Notes under the pieces: model-generated
The model's database searches: none
What the model was told of the DNA's origin: nothing
What the model saw: the letters and a program-made list of their open reading frames with translations, nothing else
Made by a program: the position numbers and the translations under genes
Shown here: positions 1 to 7,609 of the stretch, piece by piece
Layout of the letters: every line of letters begins with the position of its first letter
Position numbering within the stretch: the stretch's first letter is position 1
NCBI GenBank assembly: GCA_003555285.1
Contig: PWGH01000288.1
Coordinates: forward strand, 1-23,709
Reading direction: 5' to 3'
Source: Thioalkalivibrio sp.
Lineage (GTDB): Bacteria > Pseudomonadota > Gammaproteobacteria > Ectothiorhodospirales > Ectothiorhodospiraceae
DNA: 23,709 nt

Positions 1-739
1 CGAGAAACCCCTCGCCATTCTTGCGCCGGTTCCAGATCTCGCCCTGCCACCGCCCCGTTTCCTCCAGGGTCTGCCACAGGTCGCGATAGAAGGCTGCGTC
101 CTGGCGGCCGGACTTCAGCAGATTGGTCTTCCGGTTCACGGCCTCGGTGGCCGAATAGCCGGTGATCTCGGAGAAGCGCGGATTGACCGAGACGATCCGG
201 TTTTCGGCATCGGCGATCATCACGGCATCATCGATCACGTGATAGACCGAGGCGGCGAGCTCCACGGCGTTCGCATTCGCCGGGACCGGCCACGCCGCAG
301 TCACCATTACCAGCGCCTGCAATCCGGATCCGTCTCGGCGCGCGCCAACGCGCACCTGCTGTACCGGCGGACCGCGCAGGGTCAGGGTGGTTTCATGGGG
401 TTTCGGAGCGGGCGGGCCGGCGAAGATCCGATCCAGGAAGGCACGCCACCGGCCCCGTTCCGAAGACGGCAGAAAAAGGCCCAACCGCCGATGCGTCAGA
501 CGATCCGGGTCCACGCCCAGCCGGGTGCTCGCAACCTGACTCAGGGCGACGATACGCCCCTGGCGATCGACCACAACATAGGCCGCGGGTGCCCGTTCAA
601 ACCATTCCTGATAGGCCTGCGGCACCGAAGCGCCTCCCGTATCCAATCCCAACCGCACCACGATCCCGGTGGCGCCCCTGTGACGTGCCTGACTGCGGCT
701 CCTGGGAAGGCTGCTGCCCTCATCGGCCGGCGGCGGCAC
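1..739 (-). CDS. PAS-domain sensor protein, 3' part cut off by window edge
   Basis: The minus-strand frame is open from a stop at 767-769 to the window edge, so the C-terminus is missing. The visible 246 residues hold two PAS-like units. The first, around residues 43-75, includes YVVVDRQGRIVALS. The second, around residues 165-246, includes DDAVMIADAENRIVSVNPRF, then FSEITGYSATEAV, and ends in a WQGEIWNRRKNGE stretch typical of PAS-PAC pairs. Such sensors usually continue into GGDEF/EAL or kinase domains, but none is visible here. No in-frame ATG precedes the first PAS. The GTG at 739 (weak GCAGGG upstream) is the best start I see, and a TTG near residue 30 is possible. A TATACT -10-like box lies at 777-772. 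The PAS call is solid; output domain and start are uncertain. Confidence 0.72.
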   Translation of the reverse strand, partial: MPPPADEGSSLPRSRSQARHRGATGIVVRLGLDTGGASVPQAYQEWFERAPAAYVVVDRQGRIVALSQVASTRLGVDPDRLTHRRLGLFLPSSERGRWRAFLDRIFAGPPAPKPHETTLTLRGPPVQQVRVGARRDGSGLQALVMVTAAWPVPANANAVELAASVYHVIDDAVMIADAENRIVSVNPRFSEITGYSATEAVNRKTNLLKSGRQDAAFYRDLWQTLEETGRWQGEIWNRRKNGEGFL

Positions 740-844
740 GTCATGCCCTGCTTGATAGGTTCGGCCTTAGGAGTATAGACGCGATACCGGCGCCGTGGGC
801 ACGGCTGGTGGGATCGGCGATCGTGCTGCCCCCCTGAGCTGTTC

Positions 845-2074
845 TTAATAGAGCAGGTGAGCGTGCCGGGCCGCTTGCCAGGCCGCCTCGTCGGGTGTGG
901 TGATCGCCTCCAGATCGGCCGGGGTGGCGGCGGGGTCGTCCACCCATTCGCGTAGCAGCGGGCTGCCATTGATGAGGTCAATGGCCAGACGATCGTGCTC
1001 GTATTCGTAGGCAAACTCGCGCCACAACGGGTAATCCCGGGCCTGCAGGCGCAGGGCCTTGAAGGCCAGCGCCTGCAGCCGCCAGGGCCTGAAGGCGGCG
1101 TGGTCGTAGTGCGTGGGATCCTCCACATGGATCTGGAGGCCCACACAGAGCTCGCCCTGGTGCTTGTGGAAGGTGGGTTCGAAGTAGCATTCGCGCAACA
1201 CGCAGCCCTGCAACCAGGTCGGAGCCAGGCGGTGCATGTCCTGCAGCAGTCGGCGGGCGTCGATGTCCGGTGCGCCGAACAGCTCCAACGGACGCGTGGT
1301 GCCACGACCTTCGCTGAGGGTGGTGCCTTCCAGCATCACCGTGCCCGCATAGGTTCGCGCCATGCTCAGGCTGGCGGCATTGGGGCTGGGGTTAACCCAG
1401 CTGCGTTCCACCGCCCAGCCAAAGCCGGGGGCGGCCTCGGGCTGCCAGCCGAGCATGGTGATCACCCGGTAGTCCACCTGCAGGCCCAACTGGGCGATGA
1501 ACCAATGGCCCATCTCGCCCAGGGTCAGGCCGTGCCGCATCGGCATGGGTCCGGCCCCCACGAAACTTTCCCAACCCGCGCGCAGCGTGAGGCCTTCCAC
1601 CGGCCGGCCTGCGGGGTTCGGGCGATCGAGCACCCACACGCTCTTGCCGTGGCGGGCGGCGGCCTCCAGTACGTAGCGCAAGGTGGTGATGAAGGTGTAG
1701 ATGCGACAGCCCAGATCCTGCAGATCGACCAGCAGCACGTCGAAGCGATCCATCATCGCCGGGGTGGGCTGGCGCACCTCGCCATAGAGGCTGTATACCG
1801 GGAGCCCCAGGCGCGGGTCGAGGAAATCGGGGGACTCGACCATGTTGTCCTGCTTGTCCCCACGCAGGCCATGCTGCGGGCCGAAGGCGGCCGAGAGCTG
1901 CAAATCGGACACGGCCGAGAGGGCATCCAGCGAATGGGTGAGGTCGCGCGTGACCGAGGCCGGGTGCGCCAACAGGGCCAGGCGACGCCCGACCAGGGGC
2001 GCGCGCAGCGCAGGATCCTCGAGCAGGCGTTCAATACCCAGTTTCATGGGCAGGTGGGTTGGGGGGATCGCCAT
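845..2074 (-). CDS. namZ: DUF1343 / NamZ-type exo-beta-N-acetylmuramidase
   Basis: This 409-residue protein has the length and layout of the DUF1343 (GH171) family, whose characterised members remove terminal MurNAc from peptidoglycan fragments during cell-wall recycling. Family-like segments visible are LLAHPASVTRDLTHSLDAL, AAFGPQHGLRGDKQD, PVYSLYGE, VLLVDLQDLGCRIYTF and WVLDRPNPAGRPVEG. No signal peptide is evident, so a cytoplasmic location is likely. The ATG at 2074 is preferred over the ATG at 2047 because AAGGA lies 9 nt upstream of it and the inner ATG has no ribosome binding site. The gene stands alone behind the tRNA-Gln hairpin, with about 100 nt before it that could carry its promoter. 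The family assignment is confident; the exact substrate is inferred from the family. Confidence 0.86.
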   Translation of the reverse strand: MAIPPTHLPMKLGIERLLEDPALRAPLVGRRLALLAHPASVTRDLTHSLDALSAVSDLQLSAAFGPQHGLRGDKQDNMVESPDFLDPRLGLPVYSLYGEVRQPTPAMMDRFDVLLVDLQDLGCRIYTFITTLRYVLEAAARHGKSVWVLDRPNPAGRPVEGLTLRAGWESFVGAGPMPMRHGLTLGEMGHWFIAQLGLQVDYRVITMLGWQPEAAPGFGWAVERSWVNPSPNAASLSMARTYAGTVMLEGTTLSEGRGTTRPLELFGAPDIDARRLLQDMHRLAPTWLQGCVLRECYFEPTFHKHQGELCVGLQIHVEDPTHYDHAAFRPWRLQALAFKALRLQARDYPLWREFAYEYEHDRLAIDLINGSPLLREWVDDPAATPADLEAITTPDEAAWQAARHAHLLY

Positions 2075-2178
2075 CGCAGGTCTTCCTTGGATGCACAGTG
2101 CGGCAGCGGTTGCATGCTGGTGTTCCGCTGCGCTCCGCGCTCGAACCTGCCAGCTTCGAACCCTGGTACCGCTCTAAT

Positions 2179-2219
2179 CAACATGCAGCAGGCCCCACAA
2201 GGGGGCCTGCTGCATGTTG
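2179..2219 (-). terminator. 18-bp perfect hairpin at the 3' end of tRNA-Gln
   Basis: Two 18-nt arms (2179-2196 and 2202-2219) are perfectly complementary around a 5-nt loop. The arm nearer the tRNA begins inside the encoded CCA. No U-run follows (ATTAGA), so it may work as a processing or transcription barrier rather than a classical terminator. Confidence 0.6.
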
Positions 2220-2291
2220 GCTGGGGGACCAGGATTCGAACCTGGGTTGACGGAGTCAGAGTCCGTAGTCCTACCGCTAGACGATCCCCCA
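2218..2291 (-). tRNA. tRNA-Gln (anticodon CTG)
   Basis: Read on the minus strand, a complete cloverleaf is visible. The acceptor arms TGGGGGA/TCCCCCA are followed by discriminator G and an encoded CCA at 2220-2218. The D-arm is GTCTAGCGGTAGGAC. The anticodon stem ACGGA/TCCGT closes the loop CTCTGAC, giving anticodon CTG. The T-arm is CCAGG-TTCGAAT-CCTGG. It closely resembles the known gammaproteobacterial tRNA-Gln pattern. It starts 38 nt after the rpsI stop on the same strand, so read-through from the rplM-rpsI operon is possible. Confidence 0.96.
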
Positions 2292-2299
2292 AATGGGTT

Positions 2300-2323
2300 G
2301 GCCCTGGGGCCATGCCCCGGGCC
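2300..2323 (-). other. GC-rich hairpin between rpsI and tRNA-Gln
   Basis: GGCCCGGGGC and GCCCC-A-GGGCC pair as a 10-bp stem with one bulged A around an ATG loop. No U-run follows. It lies immediately after the rpsI stop and 9 nt before the mature tRNA 5' end. It could be a weak terminator or an RNase site separating mRNA from tRNA. Confidence 0.45.
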
Positions 2324-2328
2324 TGGAC

Positions 2329-2721
2329 TCAACGCTTGGAGAACTGCTTCGCGCGGCGGGCCTTGGCCAGACCGACCTTCTTGCGCTCGACCTCGCGCGC
2401 ATCCCGGGTCATGAAACCCGCTTGGCGCATGGGCGGACGCAGGGCTTCGTCATACTGGACCAGCGCACGGGCGATGCCGAGGCGAATGGCGCCGGCCTGT
2501 CCGTTGGCGCCGCCACCCTTCACCGTCGCGATCACGTCGAATCGATCCGTGGCCTCGGCGGTTTGCAGCGGCTGAAGCACCACCATGCGCGAGGTCTTGC
2601 GACCGAAGTAGTCATTCAGCGACTTGTTGTTGACGATGATATCGCCCTTGCCGGGACGCAGGAACACGCGCGCGGAGGCGGTCTTGCGGCGGCCGGTGCC
2701 GTAGTTCTGGGTTATTGCCAT
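2329..2721 (-). CDS. rpsI: 30S ribosomal protein S9
   Basis: The protein has 130 residues, the normal bacterial S9 length, starting [20 protein letters not shown] and ending in the conserved [11 protein letters not shown] tail that reaches into the ribosomal P site. The frame is open further upstream, but the ATG at 2721 is the family start and has AAGGA about 10 nt before it. The gene lies 37 nt downstream of rplM, the usual bacterial order, and is followed on the same strand by tRNA-Gln. In many proteobacteria petABC or sspAB follow rpsI; neither is here. Confidence 0.98.
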   Translation of the reverse strand: MAITQNYGTGRRKTASARVFLRPGKGDIIVNNKSLNDYFGRKTSRMVVLQPLQTAEATDRFDVIATVKGGGANGQAGAIRLGIARALVQYDEALRPPMRQAGFMTRDAREVERKKVGLAKARRAKQFSKR

Positions 2722-2758
2722 GAAGGGGGTTTCCTTGACGTGTTCGGGGTGGCCAACG

Positions 2759-3190
2759 CTAGAGTTCAAGCGGCTGCGGCTGCTGCGCGGTATGGCGGTG
2801 CTCGGTACCGGCATAGACCTTCAGCTTCTTGAACATCGCCCGGCCCAATGGATTCTTGGGCAGCATTCCCTTGACCGCCAGCTGCAGCACCCGTTCCGGT
2901 GCCCGCTCGATCATCTGGCTGAAATTGGCCTGCTTCAGCCCACCGGGGAAGCCCGAGTGACGGTAATACATCTTGTCATTGGCCTTGTTGCCCGTGACAT
3001 GAATCTTTTCCGCGTTGACCACGACGATGTAGTCGCCGGTGTCCACGTGGGGCGTGTAGACGGGCTTGTGCTTGCCGCGCAGACGACGCGCGATCTCGGT
3101 GGCGAGCCGCCCGAGGGTCTTGCCGTCGGCATCGATCAGATACCAGTCGCGTACGACTTCGGCCGGCTTGGCGCTTATGGTCGTTTTCAT
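2759..3190 (-). CDS. rplM: 50S ribosomal protein L13
   Basis: The protein has 143 residues (E. coli L13 has 142), with [20 protein letters not shown] near the N-terminus, [16 protein letters not shown], the [10 protein letters not shown] loop, and [10 protein letters not shown] and LKVYAG near the C-terminus. An upstream in-frame ATG at 3259 is rejected because it overlaps the promoter. The ATG at 3190 has GGAG 9 nt upstream. It is the first gene of an rplM-rpsI operon. Its short leader contains a GCGC/GCGC hairpin, and L13 is known to repress this operon in E. coli, so autoregulation through the leader is plausible but not shown here. Confidence 0.98.
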   Translation of the reverse strand: MKTTISAKPAEVVRDWYLIDADGKTLGRLATEIARRLRGKHKPVYTPHVDTGDYIVVVNAEKIHVTGNKANDKMYYRHSGFPGGLKQANFSQMIERAPERVLQLAVKGMLPKNPLGRAMFKKLKVYAGTEHRHTAQQPQPLEL

Positions 3191-3230
3191 GCCTGTTGCT
3201 CCGAATACAGCGCTGCTGAGAAAGCGCGCA

Positions 3231-3259
3231 AGGATAGCGAATAAAGCGCCTTTGTTCAA
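3231..3259 (-). promoter_or_regulatory. sigma-70 promoter of rplM-rpsI
   Basis: On the minus strand TTGAAC (3259-3254) and TATCCT (3236-3231) are separated by exactly 17 nt. Transcription would start near 3224, giving a leader of about 34 nt before the rplM ATG. Confidence 0.75.
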
Positions 3260-3290
3260 GGTGCGTGTCCAACGAACGTCCTACACGGCG

Positions 3291-3324
3291 CCAACGAGAA
3301 GGGCCGGCCCCTGAGGACCGGCCC
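3291..3324 (-). terminator. Intrinsic terminator after the DUF4168 gene
   Basis: On the minus strand GGGCCGGTCC and GGGGCCGGCCC form a 10-bp stem (one G-U) around a 4-nt loop at 3324-3301, followed by TTCTCGTT. It separates the DUF4168 gene from the rplM promoter 32 nt further on. Confidence 0.65.
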
Positions 3325-3404
3325 GTGTTCCGGCGAACCGGGACAGGCTGTTACATGCACCCAGCTACGTGCATCGGCTCAGCGCATACTGCCCCATGCG
3401 TCGA

Positions 3405-3809
3405 TTACATGCGCTCTTCGGCCTTCTGCTGGACCTGCTGCATCAGCTCGGGATCCTGCTGCAAGGCCATGGCGACCTCATTGTACTCCTGAACGCTCAT
3501 GCCTTCTTCCTCGACCGCGCGCATCATTTCTTCCTGGGCCTCCTGCTGCATCGCCTGGGCCTGGGTCTCGTCGGCGGCTTCCTGAAGGCGCTCGGCGAAG
3601 TCCTGACGGATCTCCTGCACGGCCACGAAGGCATCGACGAAGGTGTCGACCGTCTGCTCGGTCAGCGCCATGCCCGGCGTGGTTGCAGCGGGCGGCGGAG
3701 CCTGGCCGGCCGCGCCCGCTTCGGGGCCGCCGTATTGGGCGACCGCCGTGCCGCCGACGGCGAACAGGGAGGTCAGGGCGAGGGTCAGTACTGTCTTGCG
3801 AATCGTCAT
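3405..3809 (-). CDS. Secreted DUF4168 protein
   Basis: This small protein has 134 residues. Residues 1-24 are a Sec signal peptide (MTIRKT start, hydrophobic core, AVA|Q cleavage), so the mature protein is periplasmic or secreted. A Pro/Ala/Gly-rich linker leads into a helical DUF4168-type domain (about 50-134) with DTFVDAFVAVQ, a Gln/Glu/Ala-rich helix and a YNEVAMALQQDPELMQQV ending. The molecular function of DUF4168 is unknown to me. Its neighbour at 4020-4454 is a paralogue. It has its own -24/-12 promoter at 3868-3853 and a TAGGAG ribosome binding site. Its position after a sigma-54 regulator gene suggests it is an output of that system. Identity is fairly sure, role inferred. Confidence 0.85.
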   Translation of the reverse strand: MTIRKTVLTLALTSLFAVGGTAVAQYGGPEAGAAGQAPPPAATTPGMALTEQTVDTFVDAFVAVQEIRQDFAERLQEAADETQAQAMQQEAQEEMMRAVEEEGMSVQEYNEVAMALQQDPELMQQVQQKAEERM

Positions 3810-3852
3810 GGCATGCTCCTATCGGTGACGAGTTAAGTGTCACGAAACAGGA

Positions 3853-3868
3853 TGCAGCAACTGTGCCA
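3853..3868 (-). promoter_or_regulatory. Sigma-54 (-24/-12) promoter of the DUF4168 gene
   Basis: The minus strand reads TTGGCACAGTTGCTGCA. GG (3867-3866) and GC (3855-3854) are separated by exactly 10 nt, and the -24 half YTGGCAC is perfect. The -12 half is CTGCA against TTGCA. The predicted start near 3842 gives a leader of about 33 nt. Confidence 0.75.
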
Positions 3869-3942
3869 ACATGGAAGAGATCGAATCGATTCCTTATTGA
3901 TCAACACTTTGTCGGTACCTCCCAGGTGTAACCCCGAGGTTC

Positions 3943-3956
3943 ACCGGGCGCCCGGT
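3943..3956. promoter_or_regulatory. Perfect 14-nt palindrome, candidate enhancer site
   Basis: ACCGGGCGCCCGGT is a perfect palindrome centred about 108 nt upstream of the predicted sigma-54 start. This is the usual distance for NtrC-family upstream activating sites. Smaller palindromes GAATCGATTC (3883-3892) and TTGATCAA (3897-3904) lie between it and the promoter. Confidence 0.45.
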
Positions 3957-4019
3957 ATCGACTTGGCACGGCGCATTCCGCGCCATGGGTCAGAATGACA
4001 CGGTCCCGACGGGCGCCGC

Positions 4020-4454
4020 CTACAAGCGCTTGCGCGCGCGTTCCTCGATCCGCTGCATCAGCTCAGGGTCCAGCTGCAGCACGACGGTCGTCGCGTTGTA
4101 TTCCTGGATGGTCATGCCCTGGGTCTCGACGGCACGCGCCATGTCCTGCTGTGCCTGCTGGCGCATCGCCTGCAGCTCGGCCGCGTCGGCGGCCTGGTCG
4201 AGGCGGCTGGCCAGGCGCAGGTGGACCTTCTGTACGGCGACGAAGGCATCGACGAAGGTATCCAGGGCTTGGTCACCCATACTCAGTCTGGCCGGCAGGT
4301 AGGCCATGTCGGCGGTACCGGCGTCTGAACGAGCCTCGGATTGCGCCTCGGACTGCGCCTCGGACTGGGCGGTGGCCACACCACCGAAGGCAAACAGGCA
4401 CGCCAGAAACAGAGAGGCCCGGGTGAAGGCCATTGCGGTAGTACGGGTCGTCAT
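4020..4454 (-). CDS. Secreted DUF4168 protein, paralogue of 3405-3809
   Basis: The protein has 144 residues. The N-terminus is a signal peptide with cleavage likely after GGVATA (about residue 29). A low-complexity linker of three AQSE units follows, and then a DUF4168-like helical domain. It shares DTFVDAFVAVQ exactly with its neighbour and has the matching YNATTVVLQLDPELMQRI ending, so the two arose by duplication. AAGGA lies upstream of the ATG, and the leader carries a 10-bp hairpin next to it. It sits 164 nt after the response regulator on the same strand. A TATAAA box (4517-4512) is the only -10 candidate I see, without a convincing -35. No strong -24/-12 site is present, so it may be controlled differently from its paralogue. 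Confidence 0.82.
   Translation of the reverse strand: MTTRTTAMAFTRASLFLACLFAFGGVATAQSEAQSEAQSEARSDAGTADMAYLPARLSMGDQALDTFVDAFVAVQKVHLRLASRLDQAADAAELQAMRQQAQQDMARAVETQGMTIQEYNATTVVLQLDPELMQRIEERARKRL
4333..4368 (-). repeat. Three 12-nt tandem repeats coding AQSE
   Basis: Units at 4333-4344, 4345-4356 and 4357-4368 differ by one or two bases (plus-strand consensus GCCTCGGACTGC). They lengthen the linker just after the signal peptide of the DUF4168 protein. Confidence 0.8.
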
Positions 4455-4471
4455 CGGTGGTTCCTTGCGGG

Positions 4472-4495
4472 GGCCGTGACCCGGCGGTCATGGCC
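4472..4495 (-). promoter_or_regulatory. 5' leader hairpin next to the RBS of the DUF4168 gene
   Basis: GGCCATGACC and GGTCACGGCC form a 10-bp stem with one A-C mismatch around GCCG, ending 17 nt before the ATG and a few bases before AAGGA. It could affect translation; the same DNA could also be an operator. Confidence 0.4.
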
Positions 4496-4618
4496 CATGG
4501 GCGATGACTGGTTTATACCGCATTAATCCCCATCGTTTTCGGAAACAGATCGCAAAATTAGCGTATCTTCCGGACCTAATTGCGTATATATCCCCTCATT
4601 TGGCGTCGGCAACCGCTC

Positions 4619-6091
4619 TCAGGTGGCGTCGTCCAATTTGCGGTACAGGGTCTTGCGCCCGATCCCCAGGATCCGGGCCGCCCGCTGCTTGTTGCCCTCG
4701 GTGAAGGCCAGCACCTGGCGGATGTAGCGACTCTCCAGTTCCTCCAGCGTCTCCCATTGCTCCTCGCGCAACCGAACTGCGACCTCCCCGCCCGGTGCCG
4801 CCGTGTCGCCGGCCGGGTTCGTACGCACTCGTTCCGGCAGGTCCTCGATGCGGATGGTCGCGTCCCGAGCCAGGGTGGCCGCCCGCTCCACCAGCCCGGC
4901 GAGTTCGCGCACGTTGCCGGGAAAGCGGTAGCCGAGCAGCTGCCGCAAGGCCTCGGGTGCCAGATGGCGAACCGGGGTCTTCTGGGCCAGGGCATGGCGG
5001 CGCAGAAAGAAATCCAGCAGATGCTCGATGTCTTGGCCACGCTCGCGCAGGGGCGGCACCTCGATCCGGAAGGTTTCGAGCCGGAAGAACAGGTCCTCGC
5101 GAAAATCGCCCTCGGCCAGCAAGGTCGAAAGGTCCCGGTGGGTCGCGGCAACGATGCGCACCTCCGCGCGCACCTCTTCATTGGCCCCCACCGGGCGCAC
5201 CTGGCCGTCCTGGAGCAGCCGCAGCAGCTTGGTTTGCATGGCCGCCGGCATCTCGCCGATCTCATCGAGAAACAGCGTGCCACCGTCGGCCTCGAGGAAC
5301 AGCCCCTTGCGCGCCCCGCGGGCGCCGCTGAAGGCACCGGCCGCATGGCCGAACAGCTCGGACTCGAGCAGGCTCTCCGGAATTCCCGCGCAGTTGATGG
5401 CCACGAAGGGACCGCGGGCGCGCGGCGATTCCTGATGCAGCGCCTGCGCCACCAGTTCCTTGCCGCTGCCCGACTCGCCGGTGATCAACACACTGCCATC
5501 GGAATGGGCGATGCGCCGGATCAAATCGAACAGGCGCAGCATCGCCGGGCTCTTGCCGAACATGCCGTGAAACCCACGCTCGACCAGGACCTCCCGGTAC
5601 TGCTGCACCTCCGCGCGCAAATGGCGGACCTGCAACACCCGGGCTGCCGCAAGGCGCAGGTGCTCGAGATCCACCGGCTTGGTCAGGAAATCGTCCGCGC
5701 CAGCCTTCAAGGCTTCGACCGCCTGATCGATGGTGCCGAACCCGGTCAGCATGATGAACCCGGGCGCCGGCACCAGGGCCCGCACGCGTTCCAGCACCGC
5801 AAAGCCGTCCGCCCCCGGCAACCGAAGGTCGCTGACCACCAGGACAAAGGCCCGTTCGGCCAGTTGCACCGCAGCCTCTTCGGCCGTGGTGACGGCGATC
5901 ACGGCGTGGCCGGCATCGGAGAGTTCTTCCTGAAGCAGGGCCCGGTGTCCCGGGTCGTCCTCGACCACCAGCACCCATTCATGCCCCCGCTTGGGGGCGC
6001 CGCTCGTTTTCCGCTCCCCGGCCGACTCCCGATCCGCGATCGGCTCCAGGTTCTTGGGGTCCTTCAGGTCTTCCGATCGCGATTCGCTCAT
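4619..6091 (-). CDS. NtrC-family sigma-54-dependent response regulator
   Basis: The protein has 490 residues in the classical three-part layout. After a 35-residue charged extension comes a receiver domain (about 38-155) with acidic pocket EDD, phospho-acceptor D88 in VVSDLRLPG, and K138 in FLTKP. The AAA+ domain (about 178-410) has Walker A GESGSGKE at 205-212, Walker B GGTLFLDEI at 270-278 and FREDLFFRL. The C-terminal Fis-type helix-turn-helix is around NKQRAARILGIGRKTLYRKL. The sigma-54 contact loop reads GAFSGA (252-257) rather than GAFTGA, a conservative change. Its start overlaps the kinase stop by 4 nt (ATGA), showing translational coupling. The -24/-12 promoter 750 nt downstream of its stop is the obvious candidate target. 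The target gene set is inferred; the family is certain. Confidence 0.95.
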   Translation of the reverse strand: MSESRSEDLKDPKNLEPIADRESAGERKTSGAPKRGHEWVLVVEDDPGHRALLQEELSDAGHAVIAVTTAEEAAVQLAERAFVLVVSDLRLPGADGFAVLERVRALVPAPGFIMLTGFGTIDQAVEALKAGADDFLTKPVDLEHLRLAAARVLQVRHLRAEVQQYREVLVERGFHGMFGKSPAMLRLFDLIRRIAHSDGSVLITGESGSGKELVAQALHQESPRARGPFVAINCAGIPESLLESELFGHAAGAFSGARGARKGLFLEADGGTLFLDEIGEMPAAMQTKLLRLLQDGQVRPVGANEEVRAEVRIVAATHRDLSTLLAEGDFREDLFFRLETFRIEVPPLRERGQDIEHLLDFFLRRHALAQKTPVRHLAPEALRQLLGYRFPGNVRELAGLVERAATLARDATIRIEDLPERVRTNPAGDTAAPGGEVAVRLREEQWETLEELESRYIRQVLAFTEGNKQRAARILGIGRKTLYRKLDDAT

Positions 6092-7578
6092 CCGCCGGTA
6101 ACCTCCTGCGGCAATACGGGCAAGGTGATGGTGAACCGACTGCCGGGCGTCCCGTCCCGATCCAGCCGAAGGTCGCCGCCGTGGTCCGCGATGGCGGCCT
6201 GGGCCACCGCCAGGCCCAGGCCGGTCCCCTCCCCGCCCGGTTTGGTGGTAAAGAAGGGCTCGAACAGACGATCCGCATCGGCTGCCGCCACACCGGGGCC
6301 ATCATCGATCACCGCAATCTCCAGCTTCGGATCGGCCTCTGGACCGATCGGCCCATAGCGCACCCACACCTGCTCGCGGGCCGCATGGATCGCATTCTCC
6401 ACCAGGTTACCCAGGGCCTGCTCCAGGCGCAGCGGATCGACGGAAAGGGTTTGTTGCGCCGCGGCCTCCGCGGTCCCTACAGCCTCGATGATGACCGGGA
6501 TCTGTGGCCGACGACTGCTCATACGCACCCGACTCACCACATCGGCCACCAATGCGCCGATCGCCACCGCGCGCCGATTCAACGGATTGCGACGCGCGAA
6601 GTTCAGCAACTGGCGCACGATGTGCTCGACGCGACCGAGCTCGGTCAGCAGACTGTCCATCTCCGCCGCGGCACGCGCATCCTCCGCCACCCGACGCCGC
6701 GCCCGCTGGGCACGCCCGGCGATCACCCCGAGCGGGGTGCCCAGTTCGTGGGCGACACCGGCCGCGAGTTGCCCGATCGCCGCGAGTTTCTCCGACTGGC
6801 GCAGTTTCTCCTCGAGTTCGGCCTGTTGGGCGCGTTGCGTCTCCAGGGCGCGGTCAGAGTCCTCCCGACGGGCGATCATCGCGTTCATTGCGGTGGCCAG
6901 GTGGCGCAGCTCCTGCGGCCCCTGTTCCGGTGCCCGCAAGCCCCGCTCGCCCTGACCGACGCGATGCATCGCCCCCGCGAGTCGGGTGACATGCCGCCCC
7001 ACCGCACGGTGGTGGCCGATCAACACCACCAGCAGAAACACCAGGGACAGCAGGCCGATGGCCACCCCGCCCTGCCAGCGCATCTGGGCGAGGTAGGCCT
7101 TGAACCGGGTGACGTCGCGGGTAATCTGCAGCAGACCGATGATCCGTCCGCCGGCATCGCTCAGGGGCAGAAAGAAGGAGAAGACCTCGCGGCCGTGGCG
7201 GTCGTCGAAGGCCCCCTGGCTGCCGGTGGCGGTGATCAGACGCGCCTCGTGGCGGCGATCCAGCGAGGGGCTGCGCGGGCCGCTCGTGGCCACCAGATCG
7301 CCACGGGCGTCGTAGACGTAGACGCCGAAGACCTGTTCGAGCTGGAAGGCCGAATCCAGTGCCTGCTGCACATCGAGCGCGTCGCGGCGAACCATTGCAG
7401 TCGAGATCGGCAGCTGGATGGATCGCGCCACCAACTCGATGTCCTCCTGCATGCGCAGTTCCATCTGCTGCTCGAACTCGCGCAGCGCGAGCATGCCCAG
7501 CGCCACCAGCACGCCGAGCAGCGGCAGCAGGACGAAGGCCAGCACAGCATTGCGCAGGTTATTCAGGGACATCATCAT
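6088..7578 (-). CDS. Membrane sensor histidine kinase
   Basis: The protein has 496 residues. TM1 is at about 10-32, followed by an extracytoplasmic sensor region (33-168) with a PAS/Cache-like FGVYVYDARGDLVATSG strand set. TM2 is at about 169-188, then HAMP (189-240) and a coiled segment. HisKA carries H277 in VAHELGTPLGVIAGRA. The ATPase domain has N-box NLVENAIHA, G1 IDDGPGV, F-box FEPFFTTK and G2 GTGLGLA, so all catalytic boxes are intact. It phosphorylates, by inference, the regulator it overlaps. The start lies among three consecutive ATG codons (7578, 7575, 7572). GAGGAG is 15 nt before the first, rather far. The sensed signal is unknown; an envelope or periplasmic cue is likely from the topology. 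Confidence 0.95.
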   Translation of the reverse strand: MMMSLNNLRNAVLAFVLLPLLGVLVALGMLALREFEQQMELRMQEDIELVARSIQLPISTAMVRRDALDVQQALDSAFQLEQVFGVYVYDARGDLVATSGPRSPSLDRRHEARLITATGSQGAFDDRHGREVFSFFLPLSDAGGRIIGLLQITRDVTRFKAYLAQMRWQGGVAIGLLSLVFLLVVLIGHHRAVGRHVTRLAGAMHRVGQGERGLRAPEQGPQELRHLATAMNAMIARREDSDRALETQRAQQAELEEKLRQSEKLAAIGQLAAGVAHELGTPLGVIAGRAQRARRRVAEDARAAAEMDSLLTELGRVEHIVRQLLNFARRNPLNRRAVAIGALVADVVSRVRMSSRRPQIPVIIEAVGTAEAAAQQTLSVDPLRLEQALGNLVENAIHAAREQVWVRYGPIGPEADPKLEIAVIDDGPGVAAADADRLFEPFFTTKPGGEGTGLGLAVAQAAIADHGGDLRLDRDGTPGSRFTITLPVLPQEVTGG

Positions 7579-7609
7579 CGTTGGGGGGCAGGTCTCCTCG
7601 GGGGTGCAA

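Noticed and set aside
2130..2172. Two GGTTCGA motifs on the minus strand resembling tRNA T-loops
   Set aside because: No matching acceptor, D or anticodon arms; the 5-bp T-stem does not close.
2218..2291. tRNA-Gln as an integration site for a mobile element
   Set aside because: No integrase gene and no repeated tRNA 3' end in the window.
995..2575. Long plus-strand open frame opposite namZ, the tRNA and rpsI
   Set aside because: High-GC shadow frame overlapping three well-supported minus-strand genes; no recognisable protein.
3963..3978. Plus-strand TGGCACGGCGCATTC resembling a -24/-12 promoter
   Set aside because: The -12 GC dinucleotide is not intact and no plus-strand gene follows.
4580..6358. 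Long plus-strand open frame opposite the response regulator
   Set aside because: Antisense shadow of a conserved NtrC-family gene; composition is His/Gln-rich without motifs.
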